Assembly: GCA_008711295.1 (NCBI GenBank)
Contig: VUYV01000329.1
Span: forward strand, 574,367 to 638,366
DNA length: 64,000 nucleotides
Direction: 5' to 3'
Origin: Anarhynchus alexandrinus
Taxonomy: Eukaryota > Chordata > Aves > Charadriiformes > Charadriidae
In this document: piece after piece, positions 47,629 to 60,839 of the stretch
How positions within the stretch are numbered: the first letter of the stretch is position 1
Layout of the letters: each line of letters opens with the position of its first letter
Made by a program: the position numbers and the translations under genes
The notes under the pieces: generated by a model
The model's input: only the letters and a program-made list of their open reading frames with translations
Databases searched by the model: none
Told to the model about the DNA's origin: nothing

Positions 47629-48429
47629 GAATTAAAAGCCTCCTTTTAGATTAACTATCAGTCAAAGCGCAAAGATTTCAGCTGTAGCTGTCATGATTTG
47701 TCTGTCCAAAATGAACCTCTCCAAGGAGATGTACTCATAACAGCCGTCTCTTGTCGAAGGTTCCTATTAAGCTGCCACTGAAGAAAGAAACAACTTCAGA
47801 GGAAGAAGCTTTTAGTTCTAGCATCCAACTTGAGGAAGTTAGAGAAGAACTGCTGAAGGTCAAGGCTGCTAGAAACTTTCATGAAAATGCCAAAAAATGG
47901 TGTTAAAGGAGAGATCATCCACTAGCATCTTTACAAACTGCAAAGAAATCCAGCTTTATTTAAGAAGGGTCCTTCAAAGAGCCTTCCAGGCTACTTAGTT
48001 AACAATAAGACAAAAGAAGGTTTCAGGGTTCAGGAGCAAACCAGGATACAATTATACAGATAATGAAAAAATAGTAAACTCTGCAGGAGCAGATGAAGCT
48101 AATCCATAGCTAAAATAAATTTCTGAACTTCATCTGTGCTTAGCTGGGCTGATCTGTCCCACAAAAGTCTCATGCTTATGCACCCCCATCTTACTCAAAT
48201 GACAGCTGAACATAGACTACAAACTGCCATTGCTCCCCACAAAAAGTAAGCCCTTCTGCAAAGACTCACAGGCCGCATTGTCCATCTGGTATCAATCATA
48301 AGACACTACAAGAAGTACAGACACCACGTGAGGTAGACACTAATCCAGGCAAAATGCTAGGCCTGTCCAACCTGCGTGAAGCATGTCCTCAGGTGAGCTT
48401 TTCATCACAGGCCATTCCCTGCCTGTTTC

Positions 48430-49760
48430 AGCTGAGCTGGTGCGTACCTGGCCTGAGATATAGCAAACTGTGTAGGTGAGGTTTGCAAATACAGCAGCAT
48501 AAGGTAGCCGCTAACTGGAAAGCCATCAGTACATGGCATTCAGCAGCAAGAAAAGTTGTTTTCTTACAGATAGTGCTAATAGGAGCACAAGGACAGGGAT
48601 GATGGGGCCAGGCAGGCGTGGATGCCACAGGAGGAGCAGACCCTGGAGAAGGGCTGTCAAAGCTGCAGGAGCTAACAGCACCCGCATCAGCCAGTCTGTA
48701 AGTCCCGAGCACCGCACGCACCACACGCGCTGCTTCTCCGGACATCCAGGAGAGAGGCAGCAAGGAAATCCTGATGGCTCTCAGGAAGGAGAGTCATCCC
48801 AGTGGGCTCCAACAGGGGACAGAGAGGGTCTCCCTGACCTGCAGGCGTTGCCAGCCTGGGAAAGCCCAGGATGGTGGGCAGGGCTTGGCACGAGGACCCT
48901 CACACTCTCCAGCGTTCGGCAAACAGATCTGGACTGGACAGGCTGCCTGGGTATGATGAGCATCTGGGCACCTGACTTCCAGCCAGTGCAGGTAGAGACA
49001 CAGGTCCTAGTGCTTGGGACTACGTGGGTGAGGATCAGTGAGTCACATCACTGTTGTTTTAAAAAGGAATCCCCATTCCCCTCTTGGAAATCACTAAGAT
49101 TTGCTATGTCGTTACCGATGCTGCAACATCAGGTGCTACGTTTATGCCATAAACCTCTTCCACAGGCAGTTTTGAACTGACCACCTTATAAAGACAGGAC
49201 CAACACGCACCGGCCGAGAACTGGCGTGCTGCTCCTGAACAGTCCTGATCTCCGACAACTGCCTTTAGATTACAGCATCATCATCTGTATCGTACCACAG
49301 AAGTATTCACGCATGCTAATTCACATTTTAGCTAGAGAGACGAGGGGAGAAAAGTTCACGTTTTTAAAGTCTGCCCCAAGAAGCTGCAGCCTGCGAGAAG
49401 GCCGTGCGGCACACTGCTCAACAGCGTTCGCAGCTGCCACCGCAACAACGCTCACGAAAATGCCCGTGTCTGCAGCATAGGTCGCCCACCTTGAGGAAAT
49501 CTGAAAGGAGGACGCCGAGATGAAAATTTAGCAACAATAAAGCTTATGATGGATTGCCATGGGAAAGTATTCCTTGAGCTGACCAAAGGCAAAGGGTCGT
49601 CCTTGGCTCAATTCTGATGTTCCCAAGACCATACGTGTCATAGGTTCATCAGCCAAATTAAGTCTGCCTTAAGCTACACAGGCACGCAGCGCGCGGGAAG
49701 CCCCCGAGCTGCAAGTGTGTCGTTGGGAAGTGCTGTAAATGAAAGCGCATTGGAGAAGAC
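48430..49760. other. Locally GC- and CpG-rich block of unknown nature
   Basis: Within an AT-rich window this 1.3 kb is conspicuously richer in G+C, with CpG clusters near 48705-48745, 49375-49510 and 49680-49725. It contains frames on both strands, including the longest one in the window that is not CR1 or N-derived (48533-49180 plus). I recognise no repeat family, domain or promoter signature. Options are a CpG-rich regulatory region, a lineage-specific exon or lncRNA, or an old GC-rich repeat. Confidence 0.4.
48533..49180 (+). other. Unrecognised 215-codon open frame (doubtful coding)
   Basis: The frame begins at an ATG with G at +4 but T at -3, so the start context is weak, and it ends at TGA 49178-49180. 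The predicted product is rich in Ser, Arg, Gly and Trp and starts MAFSSKKSCFLTD. It shows no signal peptide, membrane helix, zinc finger or other domain that I recognise. Overlapping frames exist on the opposite strand (48428-48763) and in another plus frame (48774-48956), which is typical of GC-rich non-coding sequence with few stop codons. I keep it only because it is unusually long for this window. I infer it is most likely non-coding. Confidence 0.15.
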
Positions 49761-52198
49761 CAACACTATCTCATCAGAGCTCTGACCTTCACAATAAGCA
49801 AAAGTACCTCTCTTACAGTTTTAAAATGATACCATTTGAAATTGTTTTTGGAGAAAGATTTGGTTTGGGTAAAAAATAAAAAAAAATATACTTTCTTGCA
49901 TCATTGTCATTTAGTCATTTCCAACCCAGCATTAACGGGCTTCTAAATGATTTGATTTCTAAACCAAGAGATATTTAAAGTTAAAACTATAAAGCTTTGG
50001 TTGTTTAGTTTCAGGCCTACGGGGAGCCTTTCAGTTACTCTTTTCCCGGAAGTACGGCTGCTCAGTCTGAGTTTTTACTCCACAGAAGGGAAAGAAAACA
50101 ATTGTCTTTTAAAAAGACAATTTATGAGTCTGTGCCTTTAATCCTTTGTAAGTTCTAGTCATACTTCCTTATAACCTTGCTCTTCCTTATTAGTGTTTGT
50201 GTGCATACACATATTTCTAACTTGTTTTGTTATATTTAATTTACTTGTATTTGACATTTTACTGTAGAAAGTGTTAAAAAAACTAATTAAAAAGGTTCTA
50301 AAAATTCATTGTTGTCATCTGGAAAACAGTAATGCAATCTCTAAATAGAGTGCACATTCTTAACAGCAGCAGTTTCGGCACCAAAAGCTTCTTTGAAATA
50401 TCTATAATGTCATGGCAACCTCGTATTTATATTGCATACAAATTAAATTATTTAATAGCTTTGAGTGTACTATCTGCACAACCCTATTAATCATTTTATT
50501 AAACAAAAAAATCCTTTGTCTATACATGTACATTTCCAAAACAATTCTTAATTCTGCATTACTGTTTATAATTAATAGAGCGATACTCTTTTTAACTCTT
50601 CATTTAACTTTCAAACTTTGCTTTTTGTAAGCAATCTAAATATCCGAGCTTTAAAAACAAGCTTAACCATATTATTCATATTATTTGGGGGGGCAGGTAA
50701 GACACAGAATTGAATACTTGTGTTGGGGTTACTGAATTTTCCAATTACATCGATATTTGCAAAGGAAATGTACTTACAGTAATGGATCTCCTGTAATCTT
50801 TGTATGTTTTCAGTCTCATCCATGTAGACATACAGCACACAAACACACACACGCTACTTGGGTTACTTGGACAAATATAATTGACTACAACACAGATGGC
50901 AGCTTTGCCTGTATTATCCACGAATCAAGCACAGAACCAGTTTCACGTTTTCATCATATTACAATAGCATCAGAACATGCAGTTAGACAATGATGTTTCT
51001 GGATTAAATTCAATGTTCTGAATAAAGTTCATGCGCTGTTTCTCTGTATTCTTTAGGAATATAATCTGTGACTAAACTGTATTCTCTAAATGAATCGCTT
51101 TACGAGTCCTTACTCTTTTTGCCTCAGAGGGAGCCTCTGCAATTCCCAAAGATTAGAACTCCTGTGTTGCACGAACATTCCCTCATCCTTCTCTGGAGGT
51201 TGAATCTTCCTATTTTCCCTCACTCTACAGAAAACATGTTCTTATGTGAATGATTTTTCTGTTTGAATCCACATATTTGTGTTACACTATTAAGGAAAAA
51301 AACAGGCTGAAATAGGCATGCACGAGAAAGCAGGTAATCTCGTCTATCCTTTCCAAGATGACATAAGTACATATGTATATGTGAATCTGTAAATGCATTG
51401 AGGAATTTATGCTAGGGAAGGTTTTTGCTGAGGAATATCTTGTTCAAACAGCACTCGCTCACTTTGACAATACTTCTAGACCGAAATCAAACTGGAATGG
51501 AAAGAACTTAAGGAAGGAAACCGAAAATTCATCAGAATACCTCAGAATACGGGTATTAAGGTATGCTGCTGCCTAAGCCTCATATTCACTCGTCAAAAAA
51601 ATGTTTGAAACAGCTCTTAGGATGAAAAAATCACGCTTTCTTGTGCATGCCTGTTTCAATATATTTCCTTTCACATCAGTTTAATATAAATTGATTTTTA
51701 GATCCAAACCCCATCAATAACATTTTCAACATTATTTCCCAAAAGGGCAATGTATGCCACATGCAAGTTAAGAACAACACTGAGGTATTAAAGAAAATGT
51801 GATTTCAAGTTCAGTCCCAAGGTGTACTCAAAACAAGCAAGGAGCTTCTTTCTCAGGTACAGGAATTCCATGTAATTAAAATGTTACTGAACTATGTTTA
51901 ACAAGAGAAAGTGAGATAGTATGTTTCAGAAAATATAGTTTATAAAAAGCAGGTTTTATGAAGAACTTCTTCAGCTGTCTGTCTTCTTCTGTATTTGGGC
52001 ATCAGATAATGAATAACAGTCTGCTTCCTCTGTGCATGGAAAATGTTACTGATGTAATACTCATCTGAATAATATGATTCACTATAACTCTGTATTATAA
52101 TTCTGTCATTTGGATAGACATGAGAACACAATGTGTGGTGATTATCTCTCCTACTGCTATTGTTGTTACTACGTTACATATTTTAATACTTATTTATT
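49761..52198. other. AT-rich sequence, no gene recognised
   Basis: Short chance frames only. A CA-rich stretch lies at about 50831-50851 and a short G-run near 50688-50694. No transposon hallmarks. Confidence 0.55.
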
Positions 52199-52313
52199 CT
52201 AAATAATTCTAAAATGTTTTCTTCAAAAAAGGTACACCCTTCACCCCCTTCCACACGAATATCTCTTGTTTTGACAAATCATCATTTTACATACAAACTG
52301 TGTTAGGAATAAT
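52199..52313. repeat. Diverged direct repeat, left copy
   Basis: This 115-base segment is related to 53571-53702 in the same orientation. Best-matching blocks are CTAAATAATTCT, CTTCCACA, ATCTCTTGTTT, GACAAATCATCATTTTA, ACAAACTGT and GGAATAA. A 17-base indel separates the copies in the middle. The similarity is about 80-85% by eye outside the indel and strongest over the last 60 bases. It fits no transposon family I know. It may be an old local duplication or two members of an undescribed repeat. Confidence 0.8.
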
Positions 52314-53570
52314 AAGTACTAAGTCAAGCTAGGTAGTAAAACTTCTACTGCATTTTTAACACATTTGTAAACATTAAAATACATTTTCAGGTGTGAATTT
52401 TGAAAAAAAAAAGTAATTTAAAAATGTTTTACTGGCTACTTTTATTAGTTGAAGCATTTCAGATAATTAAAGTAACTCCTAGAAAATCAGTCCTTTTCAA
52501 GGAACCAGCAGGTTTGAAAAACATCAAGGAGAACACTGGCTCCCCTCTGTATAGCATATCACCTCCTATCATTAACATTTTCTTTCATACGATTAACTAA
52601 AGCATTACTAAAAAGCCCTATCTGCATGAAGTATTAATGATTGCTTTTTGTAAAGTGCATTCTGATTTGTGGATGAAAGTATTGTAGACCATAATTGCAA
52701 GGTTTGCTTAGCCAAAAGGTTAGCATCCTTCCAGGAATATTCAGGCACGCTTCAAGGACTTTAAACATGAAAAGTGGTGGATAGGATTTGTTTTGACTGT
52801 GGCCCAAAATCTTAATATTCTTTCTCTCAACTACTACACAGAGAAAAGTGTTTTATTTTTTCAACTACACAAGTGTATTTGACATAAAACGGTTTTTATG
52901 CTCTCAATTATTTTAAACGAGTGCATTCTTATCTGACGCTTCCATTTAAAAGCAAGTGAAAGTTTACAAAAATAGTATTACATAGCTACATACACGCTGA
53001 TCATTTGATACTGTCCCTAGTTATTAAAATTAATTATTTAAATACAGAATACGCTTGCATTCATTTGTGAAATATGCAGAAAATTGAAGTAGATTCCAGA
53101 GACATAAGCACTGCTACTATAGGTAGAGTGCTTCCTGTATGCAGGTTAAATCCAGATAGTTCATGTGCCCACACACATGTAGACACAGCAGTAGCAAGCA
53201 ACACAAACATTTACTTACTAACAACGATTTAGTCAAAGATCTGAACAAAATCTGCATGTAAGCATAAGGTAAAACTCTGAATTATGATGGTCATAAAAAC
53301 CAGATGTGCTCCTGATGTGTGTGCATTAGAAGAAAAGGTACTGATGAGCTAAAAAGGCTCAATGAATTAAATTAGATACTCAGATACTCAGAATCAAGAG
53401 AGCTAATGTCTTAATATTCATATTTTCCCACACCATTCAAAAGAGAAAGCAACAAATAAGATTGCACTATACCAAATCAAAGGCTAAAACTCTAACAGTG
53501 AGTAGTTTTCTAAATCATGGTAAAAAAAATAGATTCTCCTAACACTTACGATAGAATTTAGATGAGACCT
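52314..53570. other. Sequence between the two diverged repeat copies
   Basis: About 1.26 kb of AT-rich DNA without a recognised coding frame (66 codons at 52400-52600 is the longest noted). The internal sequence shows no retrotransposon coding motifs, so there is no support for reading the flanking copies as LTRs. Confidence 0.5.
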
Positions 53571-53702
53571 CTAAATAATTCTGAAATGCTTTCTTCGGAA
53601 ATCTTGCACCCCTCAGGTATTAGTCAAAATCACCACCTTCCACATGAACATCTCTTGTTTCGACAAATCATCATTTTAAACACAAACTGTATTGGGAATA
53701 AC
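53571..53702. repeat. Diverged direct repeat, right copy
   Basis: Related to 52199-52313 (1372 bases between starts). This copy has an additional stretch around AGGTATTAGTCAAAATC that the left copy lacks. Outside these limits the two contexts lose clear similarity. Confidence 0.8.
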
Positions 53703-56199
53703 ATCAAAAAGAAACAAGAAAAAATAGGGTAGCCAGAAAAGAAATTGTCCTCAAACAGAAAGAGCAAATATGCTGGCAAATAGTTATATCTATTACTCTT
53801 ACGTCCTGTTACACCGCTAATTCCATTCTTCCTCTTCTTTATATTCCGTACCAAAATTACCTACTGATCCCTGGGCCTGGGACATTTCCATCCAGCTGCA
53901 ATGCAATGTTTCATTACCTTCTGCAACCTACCAAAACTCTGTAACTCACCCTGATCTCAGTCTTCAAGGAGCTGAGCATCCCCACCCTAAATGGTTCAAG
54001 TATGGATACAGCTGCAGTTAACATACTTTTCTGACGACAGCAACTGCTTCTTTAAATACAGTACCATACACCTACATGCAAAATTCAGGTTAGTCTTACT
54101 GTGAGTAACATTCCCGTGCCTTGGACAACCCCTGGACAAAATTATAAAAGTAATAAATTCAAACATACGGTACCTGAATGGAATTATAGCCTACTATGAC
54201 TTTAGCTAGTGCTGTACTAATCCCGCTTTTGAAACAAAGGTTTTCTACCAGCGCCTTTCCTTTAGATACCTCCCGACAGAATCACTTCATCCTACGCAGT
54301 TTGCAGACACACATCATCACAAGGTACAACTGTTTTATAGACCCACAATAGCTATAAAGTTATAGCTGAATAGTAAACAGCACTCCGAAAGGGTTTGAAT
54401 AGAGACGTATTTTAACCTGTACACACAACATAAAGTAACCCTAGCCCCCTTACAGTGGTTCATTCTCTTAATTAAAGCAGACATATCTGCATCACTTAAA
54501 AGTTTCAGTCCAGAGGATGCAATAATCGAGACAACCTGTAAAAACGTATACAGAGCTGAACGCAATATTCCTCTTTTTTCACCCTGGGAAATACTGCGGT
54601 AAATTCACGTTTCTGGTCAATAGAGAAAGGTCAACACTTCCTGAGAGCCTCTAAAAAGCAATCCAGATGCTCTAAATAAACTGCTGAGATAAAATGGGAG
54701 CCATCAAGATACAATTAGGAAACAGCAGGTTCAGAAACACCGGCAGAATTCAGGCCATTTGAATACAGCTACATTTTCTCTTTTCATTTGAGTACATTTG
54801 ATCTCTATTTAAAGCTGCAATAAAATAGATACAATGACCACGTACATAAATCAATTATGATTGCATTTTTCCAGGTTATTTGATGCACAACGGTAGGCCA
54901 TGATTTTTACCCATAAAAACGTACTACTCGTATACTTATTACATTGAACAACAGCTTTCATGTGACAAACACCAAGAATGATATATTTTATAAAGTATAC
55001 GGTAAATTTAGAGGAGTTTTCATTGTAAATCCTCAGCTTGCTGAACCAAAGCAATGTGCGCTTCTTGAGACTGACCCTTCTTAAACTATTATGTGTATTT
55101 CTCTACCATGGATGATTATACAAAGGAAAATTTTCAGTGGAAAATACTGAAAATGTGAAAGGCAGGGCAAGTTACAAGATTTGACATACAGTAGAAAATG
55201 TTTTTGAATAGTTTGGATTTACTCAATTTCATTCTTTCTTGGTCTAAACCAGAGGAATTATGGACTTAAGCAGAGGAATTAAGGTATACACACACACACA
55301 CACACATTTGAAAGAAATACTATTTTATATTTACTAAACCAGAGCAAATCTAAACAGCATAAAAATTCCACTGTAGGTCTACTGCTACAAAGCATTAAAT
55401 GCACCTTCCTTAGCAATCACAGTCTCTAGCCTATCTATTATCCAAAAAGGTACCTCAGTTCTCTATCTCCCCTAGAACAACAAGTTACGCAGCAAAGGGA
55501 GTGCACACGGTGCTAAGTAGACTCATTGAAACGGAGAACAAACCAGTGTGATCTCCTCTGTGCCAAAAATATAGGGTTTTTTCTCCCCTATATTTTTTGA
55601 ATTTCATTTTGGGTTTATATGGTTTTCTTTTGCTTAGGATTGTTTTTTTTCTTTTTTTAAACAGGCCCCAAGTTCACTACTACCTTTCAAAAAGGCACCT
55701 GTTGGTTACTTTTTTGTTCAAAAAAGCTTTAGAAAACCATTGTAATTCAAGTGCAAATATAGCAAAACACATCGCTCTATTTGATGCCATCTTTTCTCCC
55801 TTGCAAGCTGAATTACATAGTGCTAACAAAATAGCATCATCAGTGCAAGCCTTCAGACAGGAGATTTTTGTGTAGTGGATCAGGAACAGTACAAGAGATT
55901 GTCACAAGAGGTCATCAGAATTACTGGGTAGTTCGCCTAAACCATGCAAATCAAACACAACAGTCGTTATCCCGTAGCCAATGAAGTTAATCTCTGAATG
56001 TCAAACAAAAGGAAACAAAAAAAAAGACATTTGGAAAACTGATTTTTTTTGTAATGTCACAAGAGGGTACACACAAATATTGTCCCGTGTGTATTCAGAA
56101 AGCTCACCCGTAGGAACAAGCTAACCAAAAGCGTGGTACCTACCAGAGGAATTGCTCTGCACGATGGTATGTCTCTCATTTTTCTCCAGGTGAAAGTTA
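53703..56199. other. AT-rich sequence, no gene recognised
   Basis: Contains a small tandem duplication with a CA microsatellite at 55250-55306. A 92-codon plus frame at 55597-55875 has no recognisable domain. Nothing else can be supported. Confidence 0.55.
55250..55306. repeat. 21-bp period duplication followed by (CA)n microsatellite
   Basis: CAGAGGAATTATGGACTTAAG at 55250-55270 is partly repeated from 55271 (CAGAGGAATTAAGG). About 19 bases of AC/CA dinucleotides follow at 55288-55306. The adjacent slippage-type features suggest a locally unstable site. Confidence 0.8.
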
Positions 56200-56328
56200 C
56201 AGAATCATAGAATGGTTTAGGTTGGAAGGAACCTTAAAGATCATCTGGTTCCAACCCCCTTGCCCAGGGCAGGGACACCTTCTACTAGACCTGGTTGCTC
56301 AAAGCCCCATCCAACCTGGCCTTACACA
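56200..56328 (-). mobile_element. CR1 LINE 3'-end fragment, minus strand
   Basis: The plus strand begins with AGAATCATAGAATGG and TTTAGGTTGGAAGGAACC, the reversed CR1 terminus. It then runs through CTTGCCCAGGGCAGGGACAC, CTAGACCTGGTTGCTCAAAG and CCCCATCCAACCTGGCC before similarity ends near 56328. These about 129 bases are 3' UTR only, with no coding part. The 3' UTR type matches the CR1 class whose sense strand reads GGAGGTGTCCCTGCC. Confidence 0.93.
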
Positions 56329-59300
56329 TGAAGTCTCAGCAGAGTAGGTTACTCCTCTGATTTTAAGATCACATTTTAGGACAACTGAATATCCTGATGT
56401 CTAAGGCAGGAAGCCCAGAGAACTGCTTGGATGATTGCATGACTTTTCCATGGCTAAGGTTAGATGAGATCAGCCCTACTTTGGGCGTCTGATGCTTCTG
56501 AATGTGCATTCAGACATGTAACACATGTACGTTCTAGGGAGAAAGCGAAACATCAGGAGATGCCAGGTCCAGTGGGACATTTTCAGACTGATCAGCTAGG
56601 GCACACACTTAATTCTGCCTCTTTACAGATGATACAGAACATTATTGACAAGGGCGAGAAGGGGGGGAAGCAGTAAAGCTGCTGCACAAAGCAAAAGCAC
56701 TGTTACTAACCTTCAGTGGTTCAGTGGATTTCCCAAGACAACGTGCTTTGTTACCGTCTTAACGCTGTAACTCATTGCCGATTAGAAAAGACAGCCCACC
56801 ACGCAGCACGGAGGGAAGGGGATGAAGGGTGAACGCACTGTGATTGTGCTCTTGTTCTGACTGTTATTAATCCACTGGATAAGCATCAGCACCCGCAAGT
56901 CCCATCCACTTTTGAGCTGCGTCCATCAAGAGCTGTGATAATTGGCCATTTGTTAGAAACAGAACAGTTTTCCAGCAAAGCAAACTTGACCTAAAAGCAT
57001 ATATATATTTAAAGCAATAGTTTATTCATGAAAATACCTGACAGCACATATATTTATGAAAGAGCAACTGAGAAAATATCCTTAAATTCCATTTTATTAC
57101 ATACTGCTACATTCTTTAATTGACTTGACAGTTGCTGTAGCACAGATTCGAGACAACTATCAATTACAAAGTCTTCACACTCTCCTGCTAGGCCTACCAA
57201 TCTCACCGAAGAATCAGTCTCTTCATTAAAATATTGATTGTATTCCAGCAGTTCTAATTTAAAGCTTTATTGAAGAGGTTATAAAGATATTCTCAACGTT
57301 CAGACACGGACACATACTGCTCAAATACGAGCTAACTAAAAAGAATACAAATATTCGTATAATAACATGCTCTATAATCTGCTGAAATTCAGTGCCTACA
57401 TTTTTATTTAGGCGAATCATGCACAAATGACAGGAGCATTAATTGACACAAACATTCGTCATTTCTAAAGTGGCTCATTTGGTGGAGCCACTATCAAATA
57501 TAATTCTATAATGGTTAAATTAGAGGGCATTTCAAGGCAGCAAATTGATCAAAGTGGTTATTTTTTTCTTGCTTCTACCAAACAGCAAATAATTTTAGTG
57601 TGGCGGTGTGCTTGCATGCTTTGTACTTGAAATGTAATACAATGAGGATCTGTATTTTGAAGTAAAATGAGGATCCCTTTTTCTTCCTGTTTAAGAACAG
57701 TGAGATTAACAAAGATGTGAAGATATATAAATACAGTGATCCTGTCAGATCTTCTGCACTTACTCTTTCCCCATTTAGATCGCCAACGTGCAACAACAGA
57801 AGCTGTATCCGTCTGAAAAGCTTTCTGAAGCCCTGGTTGCAAAGCAGTATTCACAGTAGGATTTGCATGTTTTCTTCCAAAAAAAAAAAAACCCAAAACT
57901 TTTCCTCTTCTAATTTTTGACTGAAGGTTCATCAATATTTCCATTTGTCAAGGTTTGCATCCACGCTATGGTCACTAAGGCCAACAGGATTGCAAGACAG
58001 ACTTTAGTCATATCTAAGCAATGTTACAGATTTGATTTTATGTATGTCTCTAATAAAATCTTACAACTTCCAGTATTGGCAACAGTAAAAATTGAATGCA
58101 CCGAGACACTGCTTCCTAACAGAACAAAAGAGACTTCAAACCAGCAGAAGGTGATAGCGGGGAAGAAAACATTCACAGTTACCTCAGACGTCTGTATTAG
58201 CCACAGTCCTTTAATGTGGAAAACTGAAATTCTTCCCCAGCTTGCAAACAACATCAAATATAAGAACACTATAGTTTTAAAACATCAAAGTATGCCTTCT
58301 TAATAGCTGGCTTCCTGAGAGTATTTCTTCCTTTGTGTCCCACGCACACATAGGCACCAGAAATGCGGCCTGCATGCACGTGCTTAAGCACAGAAGCCTG
58401 CAAAAAATCAAATAGATTCTTGACCCATACCACAAACTGCTGTGAGATGATAGCTCGGGCCAGACAAAAACAAACAAACAAATCCCTTGCTGGAACACAC
58501 AGACAGCATTTTCCTGGGGCATCCTGGGCCAAGGCAAAAGAAAGGGAAACATCTACACAGAACCATTCTTCTTTTACCAGCAAAAGCAATACGTTTCCCT
58601 TCTCCATTCAAATCTGCCTGTGAACTTTGCTCCATTTCACACAGCCGCCACGTCCCAGCTATTCCCTTCCTCAAGAAAATCAAGAAATGGGAAAACACTG
58701 GCTGACAGTACAGAGGAGAGCTAAGAGTTGGGAAAACAGGGAAACGACTGCAAAATAATCAGGAGGAAAATGAGGATCAGAAAAGAAGGTCCTCTAACTG
58801 AAGGAGGTCCATTTCAAACGAAAACGATTCTAAACCGTTTCCTGCACCTCTAGTTCTATAACTTTGCTTTTATCAGTTTTATGACCTGATTACTGCCAGT
58901 CAAAAAAAAACCCTGGCATGCTGGACGTTGATCCCATCTTTTCCTTACCCCTCTACCATCTCTCACTCCCTGCTTTAGTGAATACCAAATAATTTCCCCT
59001 GGGGAAAGGGAAGTGTTTATCTGAAATAGCTTTACATTTTTATTTATATAACAAAACTCTTGATACTGTTTGTAAAAACTCTACCGGTTTTGTGAAACCC
59101 CAAATTATATTCCCTCTAGTCTAAAATGATTTGACTTAAAATGCATTTTTCTGATAGCTCTCCAGCTAGCAAACTCTCTTCTTTTTTTATATTTCCAGAC
59201 ACAGGGACCCAAAAGGGTTTTTAGCTAACAACAGCTCAATAATTACCTTTTCTAACTTCCCATCTCTCCACTATTGTTTCTGGCATATTAGTTTTCAAGG

Positions 59301-60839
59301 TCTCAAAGTTCATGGCAGGTTTTTTTTTTGCAAGAACAGTGATAAAGTGCTTGCATTATGAATAGTAATTTTATTCCCTACTACTGTAGCTGAATGCAGT
59401 GACACACAGGCTACCTGGTTTCAATATTCCACTGCAAATTCCTTAGGGCTCTGTGTCAGCAGCAGCACACTTAGCAACCTTGAAGACACCTTTTCTTTAC
59501 GTTGATGGCTTTATTTATTTAAAAACCATCCTCATCAGGGTAGCCACACGACACGCAAAGACGCACCGACAGGAAGATCCAGCGGTACGGTAAACGTTCG
59601 AAAACTCTCAACAGCTGCTAAATCAGATTAAAAAAAAACTAGCACAGTTTCAAATGCTAGTTAGATATTGTATTTCAACAAGACAAGCGCATCACATAAT
59701 TATTCTGCTTTGAATGTCTTTTGATCTGGGATGTAAGGATCTGAAGGATCTTGCAAACATTAATATTCTAGCTTGCTCTTGCTTCGTTGGTGTTAATTAA
59801 TTAATTAAATCTTGTTACACTGAGCTACTGCTATCTCCGATTTGAAATTTGAAGCAGGTGCTTTCTTCTTTATACAGATTACAACTTTAGGTTATACATA
59901 CATTTAATTTATGTGGTTGTATGGAAATATACGATCTTGCCAAAATCCTAATTTAAAAGAAATACTTTCATCATCCATAAATTGTTTATGAAAAAGAAGC
60001 AATATCTATTGAAGTTATTTTGTTTCAGTTGGCAAAATAAAGCATCAATTTTATGCTTGACCTAAACCTCACACGAGACACTATTTAATTTACTTAAACA
60101 GAAAAATATGCTATACTGTTCCTTTCCACCCCATATACAGTATATAATGGAAATAACACACCAGTCTCCACAAATCATATTGTTCAAACTATCTATCTAA
60201 AAAGTGATTTTCATTATACAGATTTAAATTTTGTGATTCAAATATAACTTCACAACAGTTTTTCCCCAGTATACTGTCAACAAATATATATAGTTGTAGT
60301 TTGAACTATAAAACATCAGGTTTTTTATACTAACTTCCAACCAATATAAAATGAGAAAATCTTCAACCCAACGAAATTTTTAAACTCAATCAGACAGACC
60401 TTCTTAAAATAGCATCTTCTGTAAACATGCATAAGTGGCTAATGGGAAATCTCTCTTTACGTGTGTCCCCCCTACACACATTTATTACTAAATTTCAGAA
60501 TTTATCCTTGTAATATGTTTCCATAGATCTCCAGATTTTTTCAAACAGTAAACTTCTATTGCTCTTAAGTTAGAAAACAAAAAATTTCTGTAGAAATCCA
60601 TTTGTTGTATTTCCATCGTCGATGCTCCAAGTAAACAGTACACATTTTAAAAAAAAATAAAAATCTAGTTCCTAAATGTTGACTTATTTTTTTCTAACCA
60701 TAGTTAAGTTATCTCAAATCCTAATATTACTAAGTTAATTGCAGGAAATAACTTTACATTGAAATCAGCTACCTGAGTTTCAACTTTTTACAACTCCTTA
60801 GGAATGCTTATTTGTTAATGTGGTGCAATTTTTACTGGC
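56329..60839. other. AT-rich sequence, no gene recognised
   Basis: Overlapping frames on both strands at 57558-58705 (up to 128 codons) have no recognisable domains and shadow each other, so they are treated as chance. At 57469-57492 there is an 8-base perfect stem AGTGGCTC/GAGCCACT with an 8-base loop, within AT-rich sequence that also has TAATTGA-type motifs. A TTAA repeat lies near 59796-59808. Confidence 0.5.

Noticed and set aside
52199..53702. Reading the diverged direct repeats as LTRs of a retroelement
   Set aside because: The internal 1.26 kb has no gag/pol motifs, primer-binding site or polypurine tract, and repeat ends lack TG...CA.
57558..58705. Cluster of overlapping frames (up to 128 codons) on both strands
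   Set aside because: The mutual shadows and lack of any domain argue for chance.
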